From: Streptomyces flaveus
GTDB lineage: Bacteria > Actinomycetota > Actinomycetes > Streptomycetales > Streptomycetaceae
Reading direction: 5' to 3'
DNA: 64,000 nucleotides
NCBI RefSeq assembly: GCF_014647675.1
Contig: NZ_BMPQ01000017.1
Span: 124,001 to 188,000, forward strand
This document shows, piece by piece, positions 16,885-25,398 of this stretch (positions are counted from its first letter, which is position 1; each line of letters starts with the position of its first letter). The notes below the pieces were generated by a model. That model was given only the letters and a program-made list of their open reading frames with translations, searched no databases and was not told the DNA's origin. A program made the position numbers and the translations under genes.

Positions 16885-16911
16885 CGGCCGTAGCCGCGCC
16901 CGCTACGGCCG
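16885..16911 (-). terminator. Hairpin after the dioxygenase-like gene
   Basis: CGGCCGTAG and CTACGGCCG are perfect 9-base arms with a 9-base loop, just beyond the stop of the minus-strand gene at 16929. The rest of 16682-16884 holds no recognisable gene. Confidence 0.65.
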
Positions 16912-16928
16912 CGCCCGTCACCTCGCAC

Positions 16929-17672
16929 CTACGACCAGGCCGCCACCAAGTACCCCACGCCATAAGGCGCGTCCTCGTACAGCAGGGCGCCGCTGAGCCC
17001 CGCGCCCTCGGCCGCGCCCGCCAGCACCTGCCAGGGCGCCCGGCCGGAGGCCATCAATTCGTGGGCCAGCTCGGCGTCCAGCGCCTTGAGTGCCGCCACA
17101 TCCGCCGCCGCCAGCGCATGCGCGACCCTCGCGTCGAAACCCGCCGCCCGCTCGTCCAGATACCCCGGCGCCTTGAGCGACCGGCACGCGCTGGCGTCGC
17201 CCATCACCAGCAGTGCCACCCTCTCGGCCCGCGCGACGATTTCCCTTCCACTCTGAATACACCGCTCGGCCGCGAGAGGTTCCCCCACACCGAGACCTTC
17301 CACGGGAGCGTGTGACCAGTCCGTTCGTCGCAGCAGCCAGGCGGCGACGGCGAGCGAGGCCGGAAGCTCACGCTCCGGCGCGGTCGAATCCGGCCTGCCT
17401 CCGCCCGGACCGACACCGGGGTCAATGCCCAGACGCACCTCGAGGTCCACGCCGAACCCGCGGAACGACCCCCGCGCGCCCTCCGGATACAGCCCCTGCC
17501 CGCTCCGCTCGGCAGGGCCGACGACCACGAGCCGGTCAGGGTGGGCGGCGGCCAGTACTCCCAGGGCATCCGCGCATGCCGCGCGCGCGGTGTCCAGCTC
17601 GGGCGCCGCGCCCGCGGCGACCTCGGGTACGAGCAGCGGCGGGCAGGGGCAGACAGCGGCGGCGACCAGCAT
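16929..17672 (-). CDS. Class III extradiol dioxygenase LigB-like protein
   Basis: A 247-residue protein resembling the catalytic B subunit fold of class III extradiol ring-cleavage dioxygenases. It starts MLVAAAVCPCPPLLVPEVA, where family enzymes have a metal His near this position, and shows DRLVVVGPA and VALLVMGDASACRS strands. The usual iron-binding His pair is not evident in this copy, so oxygenase activity is uncertain. The gene sits downstream of miaB, a neighbourhood conserved in Streptomyces. A small frame without a start codon lies between the two. Confidence 0.75.
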   Translation of the reverse strand: MLVAAAVCPCPPLLVPEVAAGAAPELDTARAACADALGVLAAAHPDRLVVVGPAERSGQGLYPEGARGSFRGFGVDLEVRLGIDPGVGPGGGRPDSTAPERELPASLAVAAWLLRRTDWSHAPVEGLGVGEPLAAERCIQSGREIVARAERVALLVMGDASACRSLKAPGYLDERAAGFDARVAHALAAADVAALKALDAELAHELMASGRAPWQVLAGAAEGAGLSGALLYEDAPYGVGYLVAAWS

Positions 17673-17682
17673 GATCGCCAGC

Positions 17683-17856
17683 CTACTGCCGCGGTTCCCC
17701 GTCGGAGTTCCAGATCAGCTCGGCGGCCCGGAGCATCATCTCGTGCGTGAACACAGCGCCCTGGACGTACACGTAGTAGGCGTCACCACCGAGGTAGCGG
17801 AGGTAGCGATGGATACGCCTGCGCCGCCCGCGCCGCCCCGACTTGTAGGTACAGTC
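17683..17856 (-). CDS. Small conserved-looking ORF after miaB, no in-frame start found
   Basis: A protein-like reading of at least 57 residues ending RAAELIWNSDGEPRQ, preceded by RIHRYLRYLGGDAYYVYVQG and AVFTHEMM, with a basic N-terminal patch (KSGRRGRRRR). The composition (aromatic, mixed helix) looks like a real small protein, not a shadow frame. Going upstream in this frame toward the miaB stop there is no ATG, GTG or TTG. The ATG that overlaps the miaB stop (TGATG) is in another frame. Either a one- or two-base shift broke the gene, or the sequence has an error, or it starts at an unusual codon. Confidence 0.4.
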   Translation of the reverse strand, partial: DCTYKSGRRGRRRRIHRYLRYLGGDAYYVYVQGAVFTHEMMLRAAELIWNSDGEPRQ

Positions 17857-17890
17857 GGTCTCCGCGAGCCTGCGCCCGCCCGGGCCTCCA

Positions 17891-19378
17891 TCAGTGTGCG
17901 GAGCAGCCCCCTGTGGGGGCCGGCAGCGGCGCCGGGACTCCCACGGCCGGCAGCCCGAGCATCACGCCCGCAGGCTTCGCGGTCTCGGTCGCGTTGCGCT
18001 TCTCCCAGGCATCCCCCGCGCGCGTGCGGCGCACATCGAGGACGGCGCCCTCGGCGAGCAGGTGGTGCGGGGCGGCGTAGGTGATCTCCACGGTGACCAC
18101 GTCGCCGGGACGGACCTCGGCGTCGGGCTTGGTGAAGTGCACCAGGCGGTTGTCGGGGGCGCGGCCGGAGAGGCGATGCGTGGCACCGTCCTTGCGGCCC
18201 TCGCCCTCGGCGACCATCAGCTCCAGGGTGCGGCCGACCTGCTTCTTGTTCTCCTCCCAGGAGATCTCCTCCTGGAGCGCGACAAGACGCTCGTACCGCG
18301 CCTGCACAACCTTCTTGGGGATCTGGTTCTCCATGGTGGCCGCCGGGGTTCCGGGGCGCTTGGAGTACTGGAACGTAAACGCTTGCGCGAAGCGGGCCTC
18401 ACGGACCACGTGCAGAGTCTGCTCGAAGTCCTCCTCGGTCTCTCCGGGGAAGCCCACGATGATGTCGGTGGTGATCGCGGCGTGCGGGATCGCGGCCCGG
18501 ACCTTCTCGATGATCCCGAGGTACCGCTCCTGCCGGTACGAGCGGCGCATCGCCTTCAGGACGGGGTCGGAGCCGGACTGCAGCGGCATGTGGAGCTGCG
18601 GCATGACGTTCGGCGTCTCGGCCATCGCGGCGATCACGTCGTCGGTGAAGTCGCGCGGATGCGGCGAGGTGAAGCGGACGCGCTCCAGGCCCTCGATCTT
18701 CCCGCAGGCCCGCAGCAACTTGCTGAAGGCCTCGCGGTCGCCTATGTCGGAGCCGTAAGCGTTTACGTTCTGCCCCAACAGCGTGATCTCGGAGACGCCT
18801 TCGCCGACCAGCGCCTCGATCTCGGCGAGGATGTCGCCGGTCCTGCGGTCCTTCTCCTTGCCGCGCAGCGCCGGGACGATGCAGAACGTGCAGGTGTTGT
18901 TGCAGCCGACGGAGATCGAGACCCACGCGGCGTACGCGCTCTCGCGGCGGGTCGGCAGCGTCGACGGGAACGCCTCGAGCGACTCGGCGATCTCGACCTG
19001 CGCCTCTTCCTGTACGCGGGCGCGCTCCAGGAGGACGGGCAGCTTGCCGATGTTGTGCGTCCCGAAGACGACGTCCACCCAGGGCGCCTTCTTCACGATG
19101 GTGTCGCGGTCCTTCTGCGCGAGACAGCCGCCGACGGCGATCTGCATCCCGGGCCGCTTCGACTTCATCGGCGCGAGGCGGCCGAGATTGCCGTACAGGC
19201 GGTTGTCGGCGTTCTCCCGCACGGCGCACGTGTTGAAGACGACGACATCCGCGTCCCCGTCCGCCCCCTCGGGCGCACGTACGTAGCCGGCGTCCTCCAG
19301 CAGCCCGGAAAGCCGCTCGGAGTCGTGGACGTTCATCTGGCACCCGTAGGTGCGCACCTCGTAAGTCTTCGCGCTCAT
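17891..19378 (-). CDS. miaB: tRNA-2-methylthio-N6-dimethylallyladenosine synthase MiaB
   Basis: Radical-SAM methylthiotransferase that adds the methylthio group to i6A37 in tRNA after MiaA. Domains: N-terminal UPF0004 with three cluster cysteines (TYGCQMN, FNTCAVREN, VGGCLAQ), the radical SAM core with CNNTCTFC near residue 165, and a C-terminal TRAM domain (about residues 380-450). ATG 19378 (MSAKTYEVRTYGCQMN) matches the family start and gives 495 residues. A longer open frame upstream overlaps the divergent TAXI gene and is not coding. Confidence 0.97.
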   Translation of the reverse strand: MSAKTYEVRTYGCQMNVHDSERLSGLLEDAGYVRAPEGADGDADVVVFNTCAVRENADNRLYGNLGRLAPMKSKRPGMQIAVGGCLAQKDRDTIVKKAPWVDVVFGTHNIGKLPVLLERARVQEEAQVEIAESLEAFPSTLPTRRESAYAAWVSISVGCNNTCTFCIVPALRGKEKDRRTGDILAEIEALVGEGVSEITLLGQNVNAYGSDIGDREAFSKLLRACGKIEGLERVRFTSPHPRDFTDDVIAAMAETPNVMPQLHMPLQSGSDPVLKAMRRSYRQERYLGIIEKVRAAIPHAAITTDIIVGFPGETEEDFEQTLHVVREARFAQAFTFQYSKRPGTPAATMENQIPKKVVQARYERLVALQEEISWEENKKQVGRTLELMVAEGEGRKDGATHRLSGRAPDNRLVHFTKPDAEVRPGDVVTVEITYAAPHHLLAEGAVLDVRRTRAGDAWEKRNATETAKPAGVMLGLPAVGVPAPLPAPTGGCSAH

Positions 19379-19514
19379 CTCGTACACCAGAGTACGGGGT
19401 CCCCACGCGCGCGTTGCCGGGTATTCCGGGCCGTACAGCCTGCACGCGCGCGTGCAGGGCGCTCCATGAGCCCGGCCCTGGTCATCGCCGTCGGTGAGCT
19501 GGCAGGATCGCGGC

Positions 19515-20513
19515 ATGTTCCAGGCGCTCCCCCATATCGGCCGTGCCCGCGCCCTGCAGGGTTCGGCAGCCGCCTTCGTGGTCTTCGGGCTGCTGTTGTG
19601 GTGGCTGCTGCCCCTGGGCGAGAGCTCGCCGGGCGGGACGGTGTCCTTCAGCACGGGGGCGCGGAACGGGGTCTACCAGCGCTATGGGGAGCTGCTGCAG
19701 AAGGAGCTGGCGGATGACATGCCCCGCCTGAACGTGAAACTGGAAAGCAGCGAGGGGTCGCAGCAGAACGTGGAGTGGGTCGCCACCGGGCAGGCCCAGT
19801 TCACGATCGCGGCGGCCGACGCGGTGGAGAAGTACAAGCTGGCGAACGGGCCGGGCGCGGACCAACTGCGCGGCTGCGCGCGGCTGTACGACGACTATGT
19901 GCACGTGGTCGTCCCACGCACGTCCTCCGTGGACTCCATCAAGGGACTGCGGGGCAAGAAGGTGGCCGTGGGGCCGCCCGGCTCCGGAGTGCGGCTGATC
20001 GCGGAACATGTGCTCGACGCGGCCGGCATCGACCTGGAGAAGGACATCACGCCGGTGCCCGACGGCATAGGGACCGCGCCGGAGCTGCTCGAGGAGGGCG
20101 AGATCGACGCCTTCTTCTGGTCCGGCGGACTCCCGACGAGTGCCGTGACCGACCTCTCGACCGACTTCGACATCAGACTGGTCCCGATCGGTGAAGACAT
20201 CGTCGAGGAGCTGCACAAGCAGGGCAAGGAGTCGCGCTACTACAGGGCTGCCCTGATGCCCGCGGACGCCTACCCCAGGGCCCAGGCGGGCCGTGCCGTG
20301 CCCACGGTGGCGGTGGCGAACCTGCTCATCACGCGGGCCGACACCGACGCGAAGCTGACCGAGGGGCTGACCCGTACGGTGATCGACAGCCGCGACCACA
20401 TCGGCGGCGAGGTACACGCGGCGCAACTCGTGGACCTCCGGACGGCGATCTACACCGACCCCTTGGACCTGCACGAGGGCGCGCAGCGCTATTACCGCTC
20501 GGTGAAGCCATAG
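19515..20513 (+). CDS. TAXI-family solute-binding protein, membrane-anchored
   Basis: A 332-residue binding protein of the TAXI (TRAP-associated extracytoplasmic immunogenic) type. A single N-terminal hydrophobic segment (SAAAFVVFGLLLWWLLPLG) should anchor it. The mature domain opens VSFSTGARNGVYQRYGELLQ, the characteristic TAXI N-terminus, and shows IKGLRGKKVAVGPPGSG and the FWSGGLPTSAVTDL segment. ATG 19515 follows AGGA; GTG 19494 is less likely. No TRAP membrane subunit is adjacent (miaB lies upstream, gluK downstream), so it may act as a sensor or use a distant permease. Confidence 0.85.
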   Translation: MFQALPHIGRARALQGSAAAFVVFGLLLWWLLPLGESSPGGTVSFSTGARNGVYQRYGELLQKELADDMPRLNVKLESSEGSQQNVEWVATGQAQFTIAAADAVEKYKLANGPGADQLRGCARLYDDYVHVVVPRTSSVDSIKGLRGKKVAVGPPGSGVRLIAEHVLDAAGIDLEKDITPVPDGIGTAPELLEEGEIDAFFWSGGLPTSAVTDLSTDFDIRLVPIGEDIVEELHKQGKESRYYRAALMPADAYPRAQAGRAVPTVAVANLLITRADTDAKLTEGLTRTVIDSRDHIGGEVHAAQLVDLRTAIYTDPLDLHEGAQRYYRSVKP

Positions 20514-20564
20514 CGGCGCCTGAGGGACCTGAGGGACTCTCACACAAGCCCTACGCGGCTTCAG

Positions 20565-21977
20565 TCAGGCCGTGGGCCCCGTGCGCGGCACCGTCACCGT
20601 CACCCGCAGACCGTGCGGCTCGTGATGGGCGTACGAGATCGACCCGCCGCCCGCCGCGAGCAGTGCCCGCGAGATGGACAGTCCGAGGCCCGAACCCTTG
20701 ATGTTCTGGTGGCCGGCGCTGCGCCAGAAGCGGTCGCCGATGCGGGCCAGTTCGTCGTCGCTGAGGCCGGGGCCCCGGTCAGAGACCACGACGGTCGAGA
20801 CCTCGCCGTTGGAGGCCACCTCGACCTCGACGCACTCGCCCTCGGGTGTGAACTTCAGCGCGTTGTCGATCACCGCGTCCAGGGCACTGGAGAGGGCGAC
20901 CGGGTCGGCCCAGGCGGTCGTGGCCGGGCAGTTCCCGACGAGTCGTACGCCCTTGTCGTCGGCGACCGGAGACCAGGACGCCACACGCTCGGCGGTCAGC
21001 TCGCCGATGTCGGTGAGCCGCAGGTCCGCATCGGCGTGCTCGGCCAGCGCCAGGTCGAGCAGGTCGTCCAGGACCTGGGCGAGGCGCTTGCCCTCGGTGC
21101 GGACGGAGGCGATCTCCTCGTTGCCCTCGGGGAGTTCCAGGGCGAGCAGCTCGATGCGCAGCAGCAGGGCGGACAGGGGGTTGCGCAGCTGGTGCGAGGC
21201 GTCGGCGACGAAGGCGCGCTGCTGCTCCAGGACCTCCTCGACGTTGTCGGCCATCTCGTTGAACGAGTCGGCCAGGCGCCGCAGTTCCGGCGGACCGCCG
21301 GCGGCCGCGACGCGTGACTTGAGGCGTCCGGTCGCAATGTCGTGGGTGGTGGCGTCGAGGACGCGTACGGGCCGCAGCACCCAGCCGGTCAGGCGCAGCG
21401 CGGCGCTGAGGGCGAGGAGCATCGCGGCGACCTCTCCGGCGCCGATGATCAGCCAGCCGCGCAGGATCTTCGAGCGCATCTGTCCGGTGGGCGAGTCGGT
21501 GACCACGACCGCGATGACGTCGCCGTCCCGGATGACCGGGGACGCGACGACGAGACGGTGCCGTTCCCACGGCCAGACCTGCGCCGGATCGTGGCTGCGC
21601 CAGCCCCTGAGTGCCTCGTTGAACGCGTCGAGGCCTTCGCCCTCGTCCGGCACGTACCAGTCCGTGGGCGCGTTGGCCATGGGTTCTTTGTCGCGGTAGA
21701 AGACGCCGGCCCGGATGCCGTACACGCCGCGGTACTTGGCGAGTTCCTGGCGGAGGGTCTCGCGGCGCTCGTCCGTGGGCGTGGAGGCGACCCGGGAGCC
21801 GGTCGCGCGGTCGGCGACGAACTGTGCCAGGGACGCGAACCGTGCGGTGTCGTCGATGCGGTCGACGACCACCTTCTGCTGCTCGGCCGCCGCCAGGCTG
21901 ACGGCGAGCGGGATGCCGAGCGCGAGCAGCACGGCCGCCATCAGGACGATGAGCAGCGGGAGGAGGCGTGTGCGCAC
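20565..21977 (-). CDS. gluK: Sensor histidine kinase GluK
   Basis: A 470-residue membrane kinase. Two transmembrane segments (about residues 5-27 and 170-195) enclose an extracytoplasmic sensor region, followed by HAMP, then the phosphorylated His in FVADASHQLRNPLSALL (about residue 260), the N box DNALKFTPEG, G1 DRGPGLS and G2 GSGLGLS. It is encoded nine bases after its response regulator and next to the divergent glutamate importer. In S. coelicolor the homologous GluR-GluK pair was reported to sense glutamate and control gluABCD; the same role is inferred from gene order. Confidence 0.88.
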   Translation of the reverse strand: MRTRLLPLLIVLMAAVLLALGIPLAVSLAAAEQQKVVVDRIDDTARFASLAQFVADRATGSRVASTPTDERRETLRQELAKYRGVYGIRAGVFYRDKEPMANAPTDWYVPDEGEGLDAFNEALRGWRSHDPAQVWPWERHRLVVASPVIRDGDVIAVVVTDSPTGQMRSKILRGWLIIGAGEVAAMLLALSAALRLTGWVLRPVRVLDATTHDIATGRLKSRVAAAGGPPELRRLADSFNEMADNVEEVLEQQRAFVADASHQLRNPLSALLLRIELLALELPEGNEEIASVRTEGKRLAQVLDDLLDLALAEHADADLRLTDIGELTAERVASWSPVADDKGVRLVGNCPATTAWADPVALSSALDAVIDNALKFTPEGECVEVEVASNGEVSTVVVSDRGPGLSDDELARIGDRFWRSAGHQNIKGSGLGLSISRALLAAGGGSISYAHHEPHGLRVTVTVPRTGPTA

Positions 21978-21986
21978 CTGAGCCCG

Positions 21987-22673
21987 CTACGCGGCGGGGG
22001 CGACGAGCCGGTAGCCGACGCCGCGCACGGTCTCGATCAGGGCGGGCATGCGCAGCTTGGAGCGCAGGGAGGCGACATGCACCTCCAGGGTGCGGCCGGT
22101 CCCTTCCCAGCTGGTGCGCCACACCTCGCTGATGATCTGCTCCCGCCGGAACACCACACCGGGGCGCTGGGCGAGAAGCGCGAGAAGGTCGAACTCCTTG
22201 CGGGTCAGTTGGACAACCGAACCGTCCACGCTGACCTGACGGGTGGGCAGTTCGATACGTACGGGGCCCATGTGCAGGGAGGTCTCTGCGGGGGCAGCCG
22301 TTTCGTCGGGAACGGTGCGCCGGCTGACGGCGTGGATACGAGCGAGCAGTTCACCGGTGTCGTAAGGCTTCACTACGTAGTCGTCGGCGCCTAGGTTGAG
22401 TCCGTGGATCCGAGAACGTACGTCGGAGCGCGCGGTCACCATGATGACCGGGGTACTGGTGCGCTTACGGATCTTGCCGCACACCTCGTAGCCGTCCTGG
22501 TCGGGCAACCCCAGGTCGAGCAGCACCACTCCGAAGCCCGCACCCTCCGGAACAAGCGCCTGGAGCGCCTCCTCGCCGCTGCGGGCATGCGTGACGTCGA
22601 AGCCATGGCGCGCGAGGACCGCGGACAGAGCGGCGGCGACATGGTTGTCGTCCTCGACGAGGAGCAGTCGCAT
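21987..22673 (-). CDS. gluR: Response regulator GluR
   Basis: An OmpR/PhoB-type regulator of 228 residues from ATG 22673 (MRLLLVEDDNHVAAAL), which has AAGGGGG upstream; ATG 22700 would add nine residues. The receiver shows the acidic pair EDD, the phospho-acceptor in VVLLDLGLPDQDGYEV (about residue 52), T in MVTARS and K in VVKPYD. The C-terminal winged helix contains LTRKEFDLLALLAQRPGVVFRREQI. It diverges from gluA, so the shared 282-base region should hold its sites. Confidence 0.88.
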   Translation of the reverse strand: MRLLLVEDDNHVAAALSAVLARHGFDVTHARSGEEALQALVPEGAGFGVVLLDLGLPDQDGYEVCGKIRKRTSTPVIMVTARSDVRSRIHGLNLGADDYVVKPYDTGELLARIHAVSRRTVPDETAAPAETSLHMGPVRIELPTRQVSVDGSVVQLTRKEFDLLALLAQRPGVVFRREQIISEVWRTSWEGTGRTLEVHVASLRSKLRMPALIETVRGVGYRLVAPAA

Positions 22674-22955
22674 TCCGGCCCCCTTCGGTTCATCGGCCAT
22701 ACAGTCTCGGCGCGTAGAGATGGGCACGCACGCGTGCACCATGGAAGTCACGCCGATGCACAAGTACGGCGTCAAGAGGGTTCGGGCCGCGGCGGGTTTC
22801 CGTTACCCAGCCGGTACGGACCGGAGGCAGCCGTTCACGAGGAGTGTCCGGTTGCTACCAGATCGTTATGCTCAATTTCCCCTCAGATGTAATGACGCTG
22901 GTCGTGCGGGGTTACTACTGTCCTCCCCACCCGAGGAGGACGGAGCAAGAGGCCG
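22674..22955. promoter_or_regulatory. Divergent control region gluR / gluA
   Basis: The region between the divergent regulator and importer genes. A possible -10 for gluA, TGTAAT, lies at 22888-22893, without a good -35 at the right distance. GAGGAGGAC and AGAGG near the gluA ATG give ribosome sites. No clear palindrome was found for GluR; OmpR-type proteins usually bind direct repeats. Confidence 0.4.
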
Positions 22956-23732
22956 ATGACCGAAGTATCGGTGACCAAGGACGCCGTACCCGCGGCCGAT
23001 GATCTGGTCGTGCTGAAGAACGTCAACAAGCACTTCGGCGCGTTGCACGTGCTCCAGGACATCGACCTGACCATCGCCCGTGGTGAAGTCGTCGTGGTCA
23101 TCGGGCCCTCCGGGTCCGGAAAGTCCACCCTGTGTCGCGCCATCAACCGCCTGGAGACCATCGAGTCGGGAACCATCTCGATCGACGGAAAGCCGCTGCC
23201 CGCGGAGGGCAAGGAGCTTGCGCGACTGCGCGCCGACGTCGGCATGGTCTTCCAGTCCTTCAACCTGTTCGCGCACAAGACGGTGCTCGAGAACGTGACG
23301 CTGGGCCAGCTCAAGGTCCGCAAGGCGGACAAGAAAGCCGCCGAGGAGAAGGCGCGGGCGCTGCTCGACCGGGTGGGCGTCACCGCCCAGGCGGACAAGT
23401 ACCCCGCACAGCTCTCGGGCGGTCAGCAGCAGCGTGTAGCGATCGCGCGAGCGCTGGCGATGGACCCCAAGGTCATGCTCTTCGACGAGCCGACCTCGGC
23501 CCTCGACCCGGAGATGATCAACGAGGTCCTGGAGGTCATGCAGCAGCTCGCCCGTGACGGTATGACCATGATCGTCGTCACGCACGAGATGGGCTTCGCT
23601 CGTTCGGCTGCCAACCGTGTCGTTTTCATGGCGGACGGCAAGATCGTCGAAGAGGCTGTGCCGGACCAGTTCTTCAGCAACCCGCGCAGTGACCGTGCCA
23701 AGGACTTCCTGTCGAAGATCCTGCACCACTGA
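22956..23732 (+). CDS. gluA: Glutamate ABC transporter ATP-binding protein
   Basis: A 258-residue ATPase of the polar amino acid importer class (HisP/GlnQ-like). Walker A is GPSGSGKST (about residue 50), Q-loop GMVFQSFNLF, signature LSGGQQQR, Walker B VMLFDEPTSALDPE, and H-loop VVTHEMGFA. First of four consecutive genes gluABCD (ATPase, binding protein, two permeases). In S. coelicolor this set imports glutamate under GluR-GluK control, and the regulator pair lies directly upstream here too. Confidence 0.95.
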   Translation: MTEVSVTKDAVPAADDLVVLKNVNKHFGALHVLQDIDLTIARGEVVVVIGPSGSGKSTLCRAINRLETIESGTISIDGKPLPAEGKELARLRADVGMVFQSFNLFAHKTVLENVTLGQLKVRKADKKAAEEKARALLDRVGVTAQADKYPAQLSGGQQQRVAIARALAMDPKVMLFDEPTSALDPEMINEVLEVMQQLARDGMTMIVVTHEMGFARSAANRVVFMADGKIVEEAVPDQFFSNPRSDRAKDFLSKILHH

Positions 23733-23788
23733 CGACTTGTGCCACCCGCAACGACGGCATTCTCCTCACCACTCAAAGGATGTTCACC

Positions 23789-24637
23789 ATGAAGCTTCGC
23801 AAGGTCACCGCCGCGGCGGCCACTGCGCTCGTCCTGTCTCTTACCGCGACGGCCTGTGGTGGAGACGGCGACAGCGACAGCGCCGACACCGGGTCGGGGT
23901 CCGGGGGCGGCGACAAGATCACGATCGGCGTCAAGATCGACCAGCCCGGCATCGGCCAGAAGACCGCGGACGGCACGTACGAGGGCTTCGACATCGACGT
24001 AGCTACATACGTCGCCAAGGAACTCGGTTACACCGAGGACCAGATCGAGTGGAAGGAAGCGAAGAGCGCCGACCGCGAGACCATGCTCGATCGCGGTGAC
24101 GTCGACTTCATCGCCGCCTCGTACTCGATCACCGACGAGCGCGACCAGAAGGTGGACTTCGCCGGTCCCTACCTGCTCGCGCACCAGGACCTGCTCATCC
24201 GCGCCGATGACAACATCACCAAGGGCGAGGACCTGAACGGCAAGAAGCTCTGCTCCGTCACCGGGTCCACCTCGGCGCAGAACGTCAAGGATGACATCGC
24301 TCCCCAGGCCCAGCTGCAGGAGTACGGCGGCTACTCGGAGTGCCTGACCGGCCTGGAGAACAAGGTCGTCGACGCGCTGACCACAGACGACTCGATCCTC
24401 GCCGGTTACGCCGCCCAGGAGCAGTTCAAGGGCAAGTTCAAACTGGCCGGCCTGAAGCTGAGCAACGAGAACTACGGCATCGGCGTCAAGGAGGGCAGCG
24501 ACCTCAAGGCCAAGATCAACACGGCGCTGGAGAAGATGGTCGAGGACGGCTCCTGGGAGGAGTCCGTCAAGGCGAACTTCGGCCCGGCCAACTACAAGAA
24601 CGAGCCGGCCCCCAAGATCGGCCAGATCGTCGAGTGA
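23789..24637 (+). CDS. gluB: Glutamate-binding lipoprotein
   Basis: A 282-residue substrate-binding protein. ATG 23789 is preferred to ATG 23780 because AAAGGA lies about eight bases before it. The signal peptide ends in a lipobox LTATAC with Cys near residue 25, followed by a Gly/Ser/Asp linker. The mature domain has the family-3 pattern KITIGVKIDQPGIG, YEGFDIDVATYVAKELGY and DFIAASYSITDERDQKVDFAGPY. It captures glutamate outside the membrane for the GluC/GluD channel. Confidence 0.94.
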   Translation: MKLRKVTAAAATALVLSLTATACGGDGDSDSADTGSGSGGGDKITIGVKIDQPGIGQKTADGTYEGFDIDVATYVAKELGYTEDQIEWKEAKSADRETMLDRGDVDFIAASYSITDERDQKVDFAGPYLLAHQDLLIRADDNITKGEDLNGKKLCSVTGSTSAQNVKDDIAPQAQLQEYGGYSECLTGLENKVVDALTTDDSILAGYAAQEQFKGKFKLAGLKLSNENYGIGVKEGSDLKAKINTALEKMVEDGSWEESVKANFGPANYKNEPAPKIGQIVE

Positions 24638-24668
24638 CACCGCTGACTCAATGTCAGCAGGCAGCATA

Positions 24669-24699
24669 GGCGCGCCGCCGCCCACAGCAGCGGCGCGCC
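24669..24699 (+). terminator. Intercistronic hairpin between gluB and gluC
   Basis: GGCGCGCCGC and GCGGCGCGCC form a perfect 10-base GC stem with an 11-base loop, 31 bases after gluB and 33 before gluC. Such hairpins inside importer operons cause partial termination or protect the upstream mRNA, giving more binding protein than permease. Confidence 0.7.
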
Positions 24700-24732
24700 G
24701 TCTCGTCCAGACACGCGGAAGCGCGGGAAATC

Positions 24733-25398
24733 GTGTTCGACTTTCTTGAAGGCTATGACCTGCTGGGGGCGTTCTGGGTAACGGTGCAACTCACCGTCTA
24801 CTCCGCCATTGGCTCACTGATCTGGGGAACACTGCTGGCCGCCATGCGGGTCAGCCCCGTGCCTCTCATGCGTGGCTTCGGCACGGCGTACGTGAACGTT
24901 GTGCGGAACATCCCCCTTACTGTCATCATCATCTTCACCTCGCTGGGCCTGTACCAGACGCTGAGCATCACACTCGGCGCAAAGGACGTCACGGATATCA
25001 ACTTCCGGCTCGCGGTGCTCGGGCTGATCGCCTACACCGCCGCCTTCGTCTGCGAGGCGGTGCGCTCCGGCATCAACACCGTGCCCGTCGGCCAGGCCGA
25101 GGCGGCGCGCGCCATCGGATTGAGCTTCTCCCAGGTCCTCGGGCTCATCGTGCTGCCGCAGGCCTTCCGTTCGGTGGTCGGACCGCTCGCCAACGTGCTG
25201 ATCGCCCTGACCAAGAACACGACCGTGGCGGCAGCGATCGGGGTGGCGGAAGCCGCCTACTTGATGAAGGAAATGATCGAGAACGAAGCCGAGCTCCTGC
25301 TGATCTCCGCCGTCTTCGCGTTCGGATTCGTCTGCCTCACCCTCCCGACGGGCCTGATCCTCGGCTGGGTGAGCAAGAAGGTGGCGGTGAAGCGATGA
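24733..25398 (+). CDS. gluC: Glutamate ABC transporter permease
   Basis: A 221-residue inner-membrane permease of the HisM/GltK type, starting GTG 24733. About five hydrophobic segments are visible, and the EAA loop that contacts the ATPase reads EAARAIGLSFSQVLGLIVLPQAFRS (Glu-Ala-Ala near residue 118). It pairs with GluD to form the channel and overlaps gluD by four bases (ATGA). Confidence 0.93.
   Translation: MFDFLEGYDLLGAFWVTVQLTVYSAIGSLIWGTLLAAMRVSPVPLMRGFGTAYVNVVRNIPLTVIIIFTSLGLYQTLSITLGAKDVTDINFRLAVLGLIAYTAAFVCEAVRSGINTVPVGQAEAARAIGLSFSQVLGLIVLPQAFRSVVGPLANVLIALTKNTTVAAAIGVAEAAYLMKEMIENEAELLLISAVFAFGFVCLTLPTGLILGWVSKKVAVKR

Noticed and set aside
22853..22893. A full -35/-10 promoter for gluA
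   Set aside because: TGTAAT makes a fair -10, but no acceptable -35 lies 16-19 bases upstream; it is kept only as a possible element.
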